A DNA stretch of 64,000 nucleotides from Streptomyces hayashii. GTDB taxonomy: Bacteria; Actinomycetota; Actinomycetes; Streptomycetales; Streptomycetaceae. The notes below the pieces were generated by a model. It ran no database searches. It saw only the letters and a list, made by a program, of their open reading frames with translations, and was not told where the DNA came from. Within the stretch, counting starts at the first letter, position 1, and each line of letters begins with the position of its first letter. This document shows, piece by piece, positions 46,290 through 56,400 of this stretch. The position numbers and the translations under genes were made by a program. Location of the stretch: assembly GCF_024539815.1 (NCBI RefSeq), contig NZ_JAHHIU010000039.1, positions 149,918 to 213,917 of the forward strand, read 5' to 3'.

Positions 46290-47577
46290 TTATCGCCCCT
46301 CCGAAGCGGTCGAGCCGGACTGGACACGCCTTCCCGGATGGGTCGACGTGGACGAGTCCATGTGGCGCTCCGTCCGCTGGCAGCGCGCCAACACCGTCTT
46401 CAGCATCGAGCGCCTGCACAAGGTCTTCGGGAATTCGCTCGGCGACGACATCTACCGGGAGATCGCCGAGGACCAGTCCCGGCACGCGACCATGCCCCTG
46501 CGAGTCACGCCGCAGATGTTGAACACCATCGTCCCTGACCTGGACCCCGGCTCACCAGACTTCGAGGACCGGTTCCGTCTCGACCCAGTACGGCGCTACA
46601 TGTTGGCGCTGAGCTCGGACCGGGCCGTCCCGTGCGTGTCCCATCCGATGGCCCAGCGTGACTCGCTGCACGAGGCCAAGATGTGGGTGGTGGAGGGCAT
46701 GACTCACCGCTATCCGCACAAGGTGCTCGCAGAGGTGACCAGCACGTGTGCGCAGTACTGCGGGCACTGCACCAGGATGGACCTGGTGGGCACGTCGACC
46801 CAACAGGTCGACAAGCGTGCTTTTGCGGAGCGGTCGGACATCAGACTCACGCAAATACTCCGGGAACTGCGAGCGAATCCCCAGATCCGGGACGTCGTGG
46901 TCTCCGGCGGCGACGTCGCCAACGTCCCATGGACACGCCTGGAGCGCTTCGTGGCCGACTGCATCACGATCGACTCGGTCAAGGACATACGCCTCGCCTC
47001 CAAGTCACTGATAGGACTGCCACAACACTGGCTGCAAACGGAGGTCCGCGCAGGGTTGGAGCGCCTCTCGAAACTCGCCCGGGAACACCACGTGTCTCTG
47101 GCGCTGCATACCCATGCGAACGCCGCTCAGTCCGTCACCGCGCTCGTTGCCGAGGCATCCCGAGCCCTACTGGAGACGGGACTGCGCGATGTCAGGAACC
47201 AGGCGGTGCTCCTGGCTGGAGTGAACGACACCCGGGATGCGCTGTTGGACCTGAGCTTCGGCCTTCTGGACCAGGCCGGCATCACGCCGTACTACGTGTA
47301 CATGTGCGACATGATTCCTGCGGCCGAGCATTGGCGCACCAGCCTCCGACAAGCAGTCGATCTGCAGGAGCAGATCATGGGTTATCTCCCCGGATTCGCC
47401 ACTCCCCGGTTGGTCTGCGATGTTCCGCTACTGGGTAAACGCTGGGTCCATCAGTACCACCACTACGATGAAACTATGGGGATTTCGACCTGGACGAGCG
47501 AGCCAGGTCAAGAGTTCCACTACTACGACCCCTTGCATTTGTTGCCGAAGCAAGGTCTGACCCGGTGGCTGCGGTAG
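46276..47577 (+). CDS. KamA-family radical SAM/PLP 2,3-aminomutase, probably lysine-type
   Basis: This is a 433-residue radical SAM enzyme. The 4Fe-4S motif CAQYCGHC (residues 158-165) is followed by SGGDVANV, which resembles the SAM-binding GGD of KamA. The C-terminal part has YVYMCDM and LVCDVPLLGKRW. The two Asp residues align with the lysine-binding Asp293 and Asp330 of clostridial KamA, and the Lys with the PLP lysine. Glutamate aminomutases lack those Asp residues, so lysine (or another basic amino acid) is the likely substrate and a beta-amino acid the product. The start is GTG 46276, with GGAGGA eight bases upstream, inside the end of the thioesterase gene. It closes the operon. Confidence 0.9.
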   Translation: MKAYDYRPSEAVEPDWTRLPGWVDVDESMWRSVRWQRANTVFSIERLHKVFGNSLGDDIYREIAEDQSRHATMPLRVTPQMLNTIVPDLDPGSPDFEDRFRLDPVRRYMLALSSDRAVPCVSHPMAQRDSLHEAKMWVVEGMTHRYPHKVLAEVTSTCAQYCGHCTRMDLVGTSTQQVDKRAFAERSDIRLTQILRELRANPQIRDVVVSGGDVANVPWTRLERFVADCITIDSVKDIRLASKSLIGLPQHWLQTEVRAGLERLSKLAREHHVSLALHTHANAAQSVTALVAEASRALLETGLRDVRNQAVLLAGVNDTRDALLDLSFGLLDQAGITPYYVYMCDMIPAAEHWRTSLRQAVDLQEQIMGYLPGFATPRLVCDVPLLGKRWVHQYHHYDETMGISTWTSEPGQEFHYYDPLHLLPKQGLTRWLR

Positions 47578-48046
47578 CCCCGTGAGGGCAGTTGTCGGAC
47601 GACGTCGAGGATGGAACTTGCCCACACCACGGGACTGCCGCAGTCGTAGCGGGTAGCTGCAGTCATGACGATGTCGGGCAGCGGTGTACCTGGCCGCCGT
47701 GTGCATGCCCTGGTTTCCACGGAGGCTATGGACTGCCCCGAGTTGGGTGGAGTCGAATTACTTGGGTTCACCTTACGGACGCGGGTACAGAGTTCGCACT
47801 CCGCGCTGAGCGCGGAGTGCATTCTTTCCGTCCTGGTATGTGCGATCCACCCCACGGCCTTGGTGCCGCACCCCTCGGCGACCCGCTGGGCCTCGTCGAG
47901 GTGGTGGAGCGCCGCCGATTTAAGTTGGTTCAATGCCTCTCCCGCGACCCTTCAGACCTGCTTGAACCAAGGAACGGAAGATCGCTCCTCCAGCTACGGC
48001 TCGGTGTAGTCGGATGGGGCGACAACAATACTCAGGAGAGATGCGC
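47578..48046. other. Intergenic region at the end of the cluster
   Basis: No supported gene is found. A reverse-strand frame (47523-47933) has no family match and overlaps the 3' end of the aminomutase gene. The region contains a strong palindromic hairpin listed separately. It should also hold the promoter of the downstream hydrolase, but I see no clear -35/-10 pair. Confidence 0.5.
47796..47830 (+). terminator. Hairpin terminator after the biosynthetic operon
   Basis: The arms GCACTCCGCGCT and AGCGCGGAGTGC are perfectly complementary around a single G, followed by ATTCTTTCC. The stem is long and GC-rich with a modest T-rich tail, about 220 bases after the aminomutase stop. A dimeric-repressor site is the alternative reading. 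Confidence 0.6.
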
Positions 48047-49441
48047 ATGTGGAGAAAAGCACTAAAAGTGATGGCTCTGGCTGCTACGGGATTTTTTTTA
48101 CTGTCCGGAATGACCACTTCGGTGGCGCAGGGCAGGTATGTCGTGGCAGAGGGTGGGAAAAGCTGGGGGTTATCCGGAGCCGCGGCCTGCTCCGGTGTGG
48201 ACGGCTACACCTGCGCCACGCTGACAGTCCCCCTCGACCATAGCGGCGGCTTGCCCGGCCAACTGGGCCTGAAGGTCGCCATGGCTGACAATGTCAATGC
48301 CCCTAAGGGTGTCCTGCTCTTGCTCACGGGGGGCCCCGGTCAGCCAGGCGTGCCGTTCGTCAACCGGTTGAGCGAGAAACTCCTACCGGTGCTCAAGGAC
48401 TACCGTCTAGTAATGCTCGACCAACGTGGCACTGGCGATAACGCGCTGCAATGTCCTGCGCTGCAGCAGGAGATGGGTTCGTCGGACCTCATTCCGCCCA
48501 CCGCGAAGGCGGTTACGGACTGCGCGACGGCCATAGGTCCCAACCGCCGTTTTTACAGTACGAACGACACCGTCGCGGACCTGGAACTGTTGCGCCGCGC
48601 ACTAGCTGTACGCAAGCTGACGCTCGACGGCGTCTCCTACGGAACGTACACGGCGGAGCGCTACGCGCTCGCTCATCCCCAGCGCGTATCGCGCCTCGTT
48701 CTGGATTCGGTGGTCCCGCAGACCGGCTATGACTCGATGGACCGCGCCGCGCTGCGAGCGGCCCCGCGCGTACTGAGGGAGGCATGTCAGGCGATCAGGT
48801 GCACTTTTGATCCCGCAGCGGATCTCTCGCAGGTGGTTCGCACATACAGTAACGGCGTGGGCATCCTGGATACTCTGACCACCTGGGGATTCCTGGACCC
48901 GAACTACACGGCGGTGATCGACGCCCTGCATAGGGCGGCGAACGGTGAACCCGGCCCGCTGGAGACCCTGATCACAGAAGCCCGCCAGGATGGAGCGGCA
49001 GCGCCGGAGGAATTGAGCCAGGGGCTGCACGCATCAACTCTCTGCTTGGACGGCCGCTACCCATGGGGGCGCTCGGACACGCCAGTAGCACAGCGCCATA
49101 AGGCCTTGGCCAAGGCTGCCGCGGAGCTGACCCCCGCTGACTACGGTCCCTTCGATGCCGCTACGGCAACAGGCCTCGGATCCATGCTTAGTTGCCTGCA
49201 CTGGCCCCGCACCCCTGTGCCACCGCTTCCCGCGCCTCATCTCCGCCTCCCGGCCATCCCGGCCCTGCTGATCGGAGGAGACCGTGACCTCTCAACCCCG
49301 CTGGAATGGCTGTACGACCAGAAGAAGCTCACTACGCAAGCGCAGGTGGTAGTGGTGAAGGGCGCCGCGCACTCGGTTCAGTCCCGGGCGACTAGCGATG
49401 AGGGGCGGAGGGCGGTGTTCGACTTCCTCCTGAGCGGCTGA
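48047..49441 (+). CDS. Secreted S33-type alpha/beta hydrolase (tripeptidyl aminopeptidase-like)
   Basis: The predicted protein has about 464 residues and an N-terminal signal peptide: MWRKALK positive start, a hydrophobic core to about residue 22, and a probable cleavage region near TSVAQG. The mature part has LLTGGPGQPG (oxyanion region), DQRGTGDN, the nucleophile elbow GVSYGTY, an acid in GGDRDLSTP, and a His in KGAAHSVQ, as in Streptomyces tripeptidyl aminopeptidases. It could trim peptides outside the cell, including a pro-form of the cluster product, but no sequence evidence links it. Two TTA codons (48098 and 48170) lie near the 5' end. ATG 48047 is preferred over 48041 because AGGAG sits eight bases upstream. 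Confidence 0.85.
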   Translation: MWRKALKVMALAATGFFLLSGMTTSVAQGRYVVAEGGKSWGLSGAAACSGVDGYTCATLTVPLDHSGGLPGQLGLKVAMADNVNAPKGVLLLLTGGPGQPGVPFVNRLSEKLLPVLKDYRLVMLDQRGTGDNALQCPALQQEMGSSDLIPPTAKAVTDCATAIGPNRRFYSTNDTVADLELLRRALAVRKLTLDGVSYGTYTAERYALAHPQRVSRLVLDSVVPQTGYDSMDRAALRAAPRVLREACQAIRCTFDPAADLSQVVRTYSNGVGILDTLTTWGFLDPNYTAVIDALHRAANGEPGPLETLITEARQDGAAAPEELSQGLHASTLCLDGRYPWGRSDTPVAQRHKALAKAAAELTPADYGPFDAATATGLGSMLSCLHWPRTPVPPLPAPHLRLPAIPALLIGGDRDLSTPLEWLYDQKKLTTQAQVVVVKGAAHSVQSRATSDEGRRAVFDFLLSG

Positions 49442-49923
49442 CCGCGCTCAGGAACGTACAACGGCCCGCCTCAGCCGATGGCTCTAGGCGCCCAAGAGCG
49501 GAAGGCTGTCGGTCGCTGTGGTCCCGCAGTAGAGGCGGGGCATTAGGGAGAATCGGCGAGATGACAGTCTCGGTAGTCTCCACACCACGACCGACACCTC
49601 CACCCTGCGCGCTCGACGAGCTTGCCGACTGAGGGCCTCGGACGACCGGGTCAGCTGGTGAGGGCGTGCCCGTGGGAAGCGTCCGTAGTCGTTCGGCGAG
49701 ATCAGTTGACGATATACCTATTGCCACGCCAGGTGAGGGTGTGCGGTCGTCGTCGGAAAGTGTGCGCTCGCTGTGGCGCCTGGCCCCGCCATCGAAGTAG
49801 CTGCGGTGGGCTGTCCACAGAGGCTTCCGGTCCTGCCTGCGCCCCTGACCATCGTGCGGACGCCTCATCCTAGTGACAAGCTTGCATACCATCGGTCCAC
49901 CCACCGGCCGGACCAGTCTGCCG
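49442..49923. other. Intergenic region between convergent genes
   Basis: It separates the hydrolase (+) from the 3' end of the pPIWI-RE operon (-). I see no gene, tRNA or clear terminator hairpin in it. Confidence 0.4.
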
Positions 49924-50595
49924 TCAGATGCTTTCGCCTGCCGCACGGTTGGCGTGTACGGCAAGGTACGCCCGTCCGGCCGGGGTGAGGCTGTACTGCC
50001 AGGCGCTGGCGTCTTCGATGTAGCCGTGCCCGGCCGGGCCAAGCCGGAGGGCTGCCACACGTCCGATGGAGATCTTCGCGAGAGTCTGCCCAGGGGCGGC
50101 CGCGACGGCTTCGAGTGCTGCCTGCAGCCACTTGGGTAGCAGCGACGGATCGACGGCCTGCTCGGTTGGCACCGGTCGCAGAGCTCGCCCGGCGATCCGA
50201 CCGGAGCGGGTGAGCCGGACCTGGGTATGCCATATCGGGCCGGTGGCACTGTCCTGAGCCACGCGCCTCAGCTCGATCAGCCCCCGCCGCTGCAGGGCGG
50301 CCAGTGTGGCACCGGCGCCCGCGTCGAGGACGTGGCGCCGGCCCAGCTGCTGCTGGGCCGAGGTGGCGTCGGCTGCCGGGTGGTCAATGCCGTAGGTGAT
50401 CCACCGCCACTGCTCGGCTGGCTGCCGCTCCCGTGTGGCGTGCCAGCGGCGTTTCTGCGCAATCTCGTTGTCCTGGTCGATCGCGAACAGAACCTCCAGA
50501 TAGGCTTGTTGGCGCTCGTTCAGACCCGGCAGACGGCCGCCCGCACCGCCCGGCTGCTCGCCGTGCGGCGTGGGCGGTGCGGGCGGCGGCGTCAT
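49924..50595 (-). CDS. Winged-helix-like protein, last gene of the pPIWI-RE operon
   Basis: The 223-residue protein has no family I can name. After a Pro/Gly-rich start it has a helical segment (LNERQQAYLEVLFAIDQ). Two stretches then look like winged-helix halves: LAALQRRGLIELRRV followed by TQVRLTRSGR, and later a YSLTPAGRAYLAVH wing-like end. That suggests DNA or RNA binding. Its ATG overlaps the stop of the pPIWI-RE gene (ATGA at 50592-50595), so the two are translationally coupled. It may be an extra subunit or a regulator of the system. The start at 50595 is preferred because the longer frame upstream lies within the preceding gene. Confidence 0.65.
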   Translation of the reverse strand: MTPPPAPPTPHGEQPGGAGGRLPGLNERQQAYLEVLFAIDQDNEIAQKRRWHATRERQPAEQWRWITYGIDHPAADATSAQQQLGRRHVLDAGAGATLAALQRRGLIELRRVAQDSATGPIWHTQVRLTRSGRIAGRALRPVPTEQAVDPSLLPKWLQAALEAVAAAPGQTLAKISIGRVAALRLGPAGHGYIEDASAWQYSLTPAGRAYLAVHANRAAGESI

Positions 50596-53441
50596 GAGGA
50601 TTCCGACTGCTCGATCTTTTCGAGCTGGTGGGACGGCAGCAGCACACTGCCGAGCTTGTAGGCCAGGTGCAGTTCGATGGGTAGCGTCACCGGATCGGCA
50701 AAGTGCGCGGCTGCGGAACGCCGTTGATGGGCCAGGGCTGCCCACGCTGCAGCCGAGTCGTCACTCTGTTTGACCGCCACGAGCAGCTCCAGCAATTGCG
50801 GATTCCACACGTCCTTGCACGTGTCGGTCTTCGCGACGATCTCCTTGTCACGGTTTTTGCCCTCGTGGCACTCCAGCCGGGAACCGCCGGGGCTGCCGGG
50901 CCCAGCGGTTGCGGGCTTGTCGGCGGTGGCGAAGAACAACCGGTCGTTGTTCCTGCTGGCCCACAGTCCGCCGCCCACTCCCACCCGATCCTGCGGGCCC
51001 TTGGTCCCGTACGCGAAGTGCTGTGCGCTCTCGTCACGGACGTTGGTGCGCAGCCGGATGTGCCGCAGTCCCTTGTACCGGTCGGCGTCGAGAGGGCGGT
51101 CGGGGTGGAACGCGAGCTTGTCGGCGACCAGGTTCGGATTGGTCAGTGCCGGGCACACCGAGCGGATGTTCTGGGCCAGCGTGAACAGGGCCAGATCCCC
51201 GCCGTCACAGGATTCGCCCACACAGTCGGCGAAGAAGTCCTGGATGTGCGCCTTCTCGAAGGTGCGTGTGCTGCTGCTCCAGGCGGACAGCTGTACACAG
51301 GCCTGGTGGTAGGTGAGCCAGCCGGAGGAGGGCAGACGCACCATGACGTGCGGACGGTCGGGCACGCTCGCCACGGCCAGGGGCATAACGGACTTGAAGT
51401 CACCGGTGCGGCGCACCACCCACAGGCCCAGGCAGGCGACGTCGGTCAGCTGATGCTCCGTGGTGCCCTGCCGGGCCGGATGCCGGATCAGGCCGCTCTG
51501 CCGGATCAGCAGGTCACCGATGGCCCTGCGGGCACGCTCCCGCTGGCCCTTCGCGCTCTTCTGCTCCTCCTGCGTGCCCTCGCTGTCGTCCTCGTCCTCA
51601 CCGGCCCCTCTGGTCTCGGACGCGGCCGCAGAAGGCGGCAGCAGGTTCTGGGTGACCGCATCGCAGCCGGCCGCACCGGCCCGCACGGCCATCTTCGGGT
51701 CGTGGTCGGAGGAGGTGAACCCATCGGCGCCGCGCATCTCCACCAGCACGAAGCGGGATGTCACCCCGGGCCCGGGCTGGCCGAGTCGGCTGCGGACCTG
51801 CACCTGGCGACCGATGCCGGCGTCCTTGAGCCGGTCGTTGCGGCGCTTGATCTTCTCGTTCACCTCAAGGTCGTCGCTGATCGTGCCCACCGGCTCCACC
51901 CGCAGCAGGACCTCAAGCTCGGGCAGCGTGTACGTCTGCTGCCACGCCTGGACCTGTCTGGGCTGGTCCGCCGCGTCAAGCGGCAGGGCCAGGGCGAGCG
52001 CGAGTGCCCTGAGAGCCTCGTCGCGCATAGTGGTGGTGTCACACCACAGCACGATTTCGATCCGGGGCCCGGCGGCCGCGGCGAGCGCACTACGGTCGAC
52101 GCGCAGGAGTTCCTCGGCGCTCAGGCGCGTGCGTGCGGGGACCGGCACCCGTACGTGGGGCTCGTCCACTGTCGCGAAGCCCTTCAGAGCGGGCACCAGC
52201 TGGCTGAAGATGCGCCACTTGTCCTTGGCGGAGACGCCGTCGCCGACGGCGTGCCCGGTGTTCTTTCCTAGCCCGGGCCGGTAGGGGACACCCGCGACCG
52301 GCTCCCGGGGCAGTCCGTCGTCCCCGGTGCCGGGTTCCAGGAAACCCAGAGGGTCGCGGGCCAGGCCAGTGGGGGAGGGCAGGAAGTCGAACGAGCCCAG
52401 ACGCTCCAGCGTGGGCACCAGGTCGTCCGCCCACCCCATGGAACCCTGCTTCTTGCTGGCCGGGCCGGAATGCCAGGCCATGGAAGCCAGCCCGAACGGG
52501 CTGCTGGCATCCGCCCAGGGTGAGGGGGAGAACAGGTGCACGCCGATGGCCCGCTTCGCATCGAACACGTTGTACCGGGCCCAGCGGCGCATCCCGACAC
52601 GCACGTGAAGCCGCGGCCGCGGCGTGTCTTCCAGGCTCCTGGTCTGCACCGACAGCCGCAGCGTGTAGGACCAGGGATAGCGCACCCCTCCCTTGCTCTC
52701 GTACACGTACGGCGGCCAGGACACCAGTTCCGCTCCGTCCCGGGCGGCGGTGCGCCGCCACCGGGTCGTGTGCACCGCCCGCACCATCACCCCATCCTGC
52801 GTGTCCGTGCCGCCGTCGGCTTCGTCCGTGCCGTCCGTACTTCCTTCGCAGGCCGGTCCGGTTTCCGGGTCGCCATGGACGACGTGCCAGTCTGTCAGGC
52901 ACAGATGCGTGGCCAGCGCGTGCGGCACCAGGGTGTAGTCGGCGCTCTGCGGATCGGTGCCCGGCCCGATGTCGAGGGTCTTGCGTGTGAACGTCAGGTC
53001 CTGGCCGCTGAAGGTGTCCAGGATGCCGGCCAGGACCGCGGTGTTGATGACCGGCGGGCGTCCGCGGCGCTGCGCCAGGTCGTTGCGGTATTGCGCGGCC
53101 GCCATCAGGCCGCCCTTGACGAACTCCACCAGCAGCGCACGGTCCGGTTTCTTCTCGTCCGCGTTCGCCGACCACGCCAGCCACGTCTCACCCCGCCGCG
53201 CGCGGGCGTCGTGGGTGAGGACCTGGGGCATTAACGCGGCGATCGCGCTGTTGACCGCCCACAGAGGGATGGCCCGTTTCTCCTCCTCGGCCTCGCCCTC
53301 CGCGGTGGCCGGCCTGAAGACCTGTTCGCGCAGGGGCTGCGCCCACTTCGCGGGGAACTCGCACGTCCAGTACGTCGCCAGATCATGGCCGGCGAAGGAC
53401 TGCAGGACGAGAGAGAGGGGCTGCAGGAAGTCATAGCGCAC
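50592..53441 (-). CDS. pPIWI-RE family protein (predicted prokaryotic PIWI-like)
   Basis: The protein has 949 residues. The N-terminal half (LQPLSLVLQSFAGHDLATYW and onward) matches the helical/X module of pPIWI-RE proteins. The C-terminal third matches their RNase H-like module, with IRLRT (the conserved Arg region), GLWASRNNDRLFF, the WNPQLLELLVA Glu region, and a typical ending PIELHLAYKLGSVLLP. The RE family is named for these conserved Arg and Glu residues. Members are predicted nucleic-acid-guided components of conflict systems and always travel with a helicase and a nuclease, as here. GTG 53441 lies inside the end of the helicase gene (11-base overlap). A TTA codon lies at codon 70 (53234). 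No experimental function is implied. Confidence 0.75.
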   Translation of the reverse strand: MRYDFLQPLSLVLQSFAGHDLATYWTCEFPAKWAQPLREQVFRPATAEGEAEEEKRAIPLWAVNSAIAALMPQVLTHDARARRGETWLAWSANADEKKPDRALLVEFVKGGLMAAAQYRNDLAQRRGRPPVINTAVLAGILDTFSGQDLTFTRKTLDIGPGTDPQSADYTLVPHALATHLCLTDWHVVHGDPETGPACEGSTDGTDEADGGTDTQDGVMVRAVHTTRWRRTAARDGAELVSWPPYVYESKGGVRYPWSYTLRLSVQTRSLEDTPRPRLHVRVGMRRWARYNVFDAKRAIGVHLFSPSPWADASSPFGLASMAWHSGPASKKQGSMGWADDLVPTLERLGSFDFLPSPTGLARDPLGFLEPGTGDDGLPREPVAGVPYRPGLGKNTGHAVGDGVSAKDKWRIFSQLVPALKGFATVDEPHVRVPVPARTRLSAEELLRVDRSALAAAAGPRIEIVLWCDTTTMRDEALRALALALALPLDAADQPRQVQAWQQTYTLPELEVLLRVEPVGTISDDLEVNEKIKRRNDRLKDAGIGRQVQVRSRLGQPGPGVTSRFVLVEMRGADGFTSSDHDPKMAVRAGAAGCDAVTQNLLPPSAAASETRGAGEDEDDSEGTQEEQKSAKGQRERARRAIGDLLIRQSGLIRHPARQGTTEHQLTDVACLGLWVVRRTGDFKSVMPLAVASVPDRPHVMVRLPSSGWLTYHQACVQLSAWSSSTRTFEKAHIQDFFADCVGESCDGGDLALFTLAQNIRSVCPALTNPNLVADKLAFHPDRPLDADRYKGLRHIRLRTNVRDESAQHFAYGTKGPQDRVGVGGGLWASRNNDRLFFATADKPATAGPGSPGGSRLECHEGKNRDKEIVAKTDTCKDVWNPQLLELLVAVKQSDDSAAAWAALAHQRRSAAAHFADPVTLPIELHLAYKLGSVLLPSHQLEKIEQSESS

Positions 53442-56400
53442 GGTGCTGCTCCACGAGGGTGTGCAGGGACTGTCGAAGAGGCCGGTACAGCGGTCCGGCG
53501 ATCGCCTCATCGGGCCCGTCGAGTGCTTCGTCGAGGGCGTCGAGCATGCCGACGAGCATGCTGTCGTCGTGTCGGGGGTCGAAGGCGGCGTCGCAGAAGT
53601 AGACGCGGGCCGTGGCGCCGCCGCGCAGCATCCGGCCGATGATCTGGTCCAGCGGGACGATGTTCGTCCAGTCCATGGCACGCCGCTGGGCCGAGCCGGG
53701 GTCGGTCGCCGTGTACTGCAGCGTGCCCTCCAGCAGGTTGAGCCACATACGGCGGGCCAGCTCGCGGAACATTGCCGCCCGCTCGCCCAGCGTCGTGTCG
53801 GGGCCGGCCGAGGGGACCGAGCGCCGGATCTCCTGAACCGCCCACCGGTTCATCGTCTGCACGTGGTAACTGAGGTCCTCGGGGTGCAGGTGGGGACGGA
53901 CCAGGTAGAACGCTGCGCCGAGGGCGGCGACGTGGTCGTCGTTGAGGATGTTGTGCCCGCGTTCGATGGCGAGCTGAGGCGCGATGAGGATCCAGGCGTC
54001 CGTGTGCCGGGCCATCGCGTGCACCTTGCCGCGGGCGATGGTCTGCCTGCTCCAGTGATGGCTGCCGGACGCGTCGTCGGGCACCATCTGCAGGATCTGG
54101 TCAGCCCATTCGGGCCGAATCCTGACCAGGTGCTGCAGCACCGCTTCGGCCTCGCGGTAACTGCCCACCAAAAGCAGGACCCGCCGCCGTCCCTCGGGCA
54201 GCTCGTCACGGATCTCCTCCAGCAGGCTCTTGCGCGGCCCTCGCAGTCCCTGCTGCCGCTGGCACAACCCCGCCAGCAGCTCCCGCAGCGCTTCCAGCCG
54301 CTCCTCGCCCTGCCTGCCTGACACCCTCACCGCGAACGAGGCCCCGCTGGAGGACGGCATCCTGACCGGCAGATACCTGAGCATGATCCGCTCATGCAAA
54401 GGCACCTTGTCACCCGTACGGGAGGCGAGGATCCCCGCAACGGGAACCTGCACGTCATAGCGCGGCGAGTTCCCCGCCCAACTGGTGGCCGACAGCAGCA
54501 GACATGCCGGCCCCGCCTCCTGCCCGTCCGCCGACCCCCCGTACAGGTGCGGCAGGTTGAGCAGCAGCCAGCGGCCGACCCCCGAACAGCGGAAGAACGA
54601 CAGCGCCCCGATCTGCTCGAACTGCCCCTCGTGTTCCCGGTACTGGAAGCCCAGCAGGTTGCCCATCGGGGAATCCGGCACCAGCGGAAGGTACTCGGCC
54701 GGCGGACGGTGCACGAGGCTGGAGCCCATGGCCTCCAGCCCGGTCTCCATCTCCACCTCCCAGCAGGCACGGGTCAGCAGCGCCAGCTTCTCGGCGAGCA
54801 GAGCGACGACCATGGTCACCTGGAACCGCACGGCCAGCCGCTCCAGCGCCTGCTCCCCGGCCAGGACGACGTCCTCCTGCTCGCGCAGCCACTCCACCAG
54901 TTCCTGCGTCACCAGTCCCGACGGCTGGTAGCCGCGTGCGGTCAGATCCCGCAGGAACGCAACCGACGTATCCGCGCCCCGGTAACGGCCGGCCGGGTTC
55001 TCCAGCCACGCCAAGAAGACCAAGCGCCACCGCTTGAAGACCTCCTCGTCCGCGTCCCACAAGCCCGGCTGTTCCCCCCGGGGCGTGCCGTCCTGGCCTC
55101 GCGGCCGCGGCCGGTGCGCGATCTCACCGGCCAGCCCCAGCGCCAGCCGCCACTCGTTGAAGTAGCCCTGGCCAAGCCATTCCCGCACGTGACCGTGCTC
55201 GGCCAGCAGACCACGCAGATGGGTCACCAAAAGCCCGGCCGTACTGATGTGGACGGACCAGTCCCGCACCGGCTCGCTGAACAGATGCTGGCCGCGGGTA
55301 TGGCGCATGTGCCGCTCGAACAGCGGCCGCACCTCGTCCAGCCAGGCGTCCTCACCCGGCCCGGCCAGCGCCTGCGAGGGACTGAACGCCTGGTCCCACT
55401 GGATCTGCACCCGGTCGGCCTCGTCCACCACGAACGCGTCGCTGCGCTGCCACGCCAGCTCCAGATACCGCATGTCATACCGCGACAGCTGTTCGGGAAC
55501 CCGGCAGTGCATCAGGCTGGCGGGCGTGGCCACCCACACCGCAGCCTCCACCAGTTCTCGTGCCGCTTCGTGCCGCCCGCACACCGGAAGCAGCGAACAG
55601 TCCACCGCAGCTTCCCGCTGCTGCTCACCGTTCTCAGCCCCCCACGGCCGCAGCCGGCGCACACACGGGGCGTCCTTGAGCGCCAGCGGCTCGGTCAGCT
55701 CCGCCAGCCCCTGCAGCACGCACTCGGTGGAGATCCACCGCAGCCGCGGGTCCTCCAGCAGCATCAGACCCCGGGCATGCACGTCCGCCGGGCGGTGGAC
55801 CTGCTGCAGGTGCCGGCCGCGGTTGGCCGCCCCCAGGATCGGCGCTGCCCGCACCCCGTACCGGCACAGCGCGGTGACCATGTCGAGAACGGACACGACA
55901 TCCCCGAGGACCACCGTCAGCGTGTGCCGGCGGTGCGGCTCGGCACCCGCCCACACCGCGGCGACCGTGATCAGCGTGGTCTTGCCGACGGCCGGCATGC
56001 CCACCACGTGCATCACCTCCGCCAGCACCAGCTTCTTCGACGCCCGCAGCCGGCCGTCACTCTGACGCACCAGCAGATAAAGATCGTCGATGCGCCCGCG
56101 CCAGTTGTTGCGCAGCCCCAGCCGCGCGTCCACCGCGTCCATCAGATCGGCGGTCTCCGCAAGCGCCGACCAGCGCAAGGTCACCTTCTTGCGCCGCCGC
56201 CGCGCCCCATGCCGCTGCGCAGGCAGGGGCGTCATCCCCTCCGGCACCACCACACTGGCGTCCGCGCGCCCCATGCGGTAGCGCACACCCTCCTCGGCCA
56301 CAGGCACCCGCAGCTCACGATGCTCCGGCAGCGCCGCCAGGGCCTGCGCGTAGATGTGCTCCCGGTCCGACACCACCGCCAGCGAACCCCGCCGCTCCGC

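Noticed and set aside
47523..47933. Reverse-strand frame of 136 codons after the aminomutase
   Set aside because: It overlaps the 3' end of the aminomutase gene and spans the terminator-like hairpin, with no family match.
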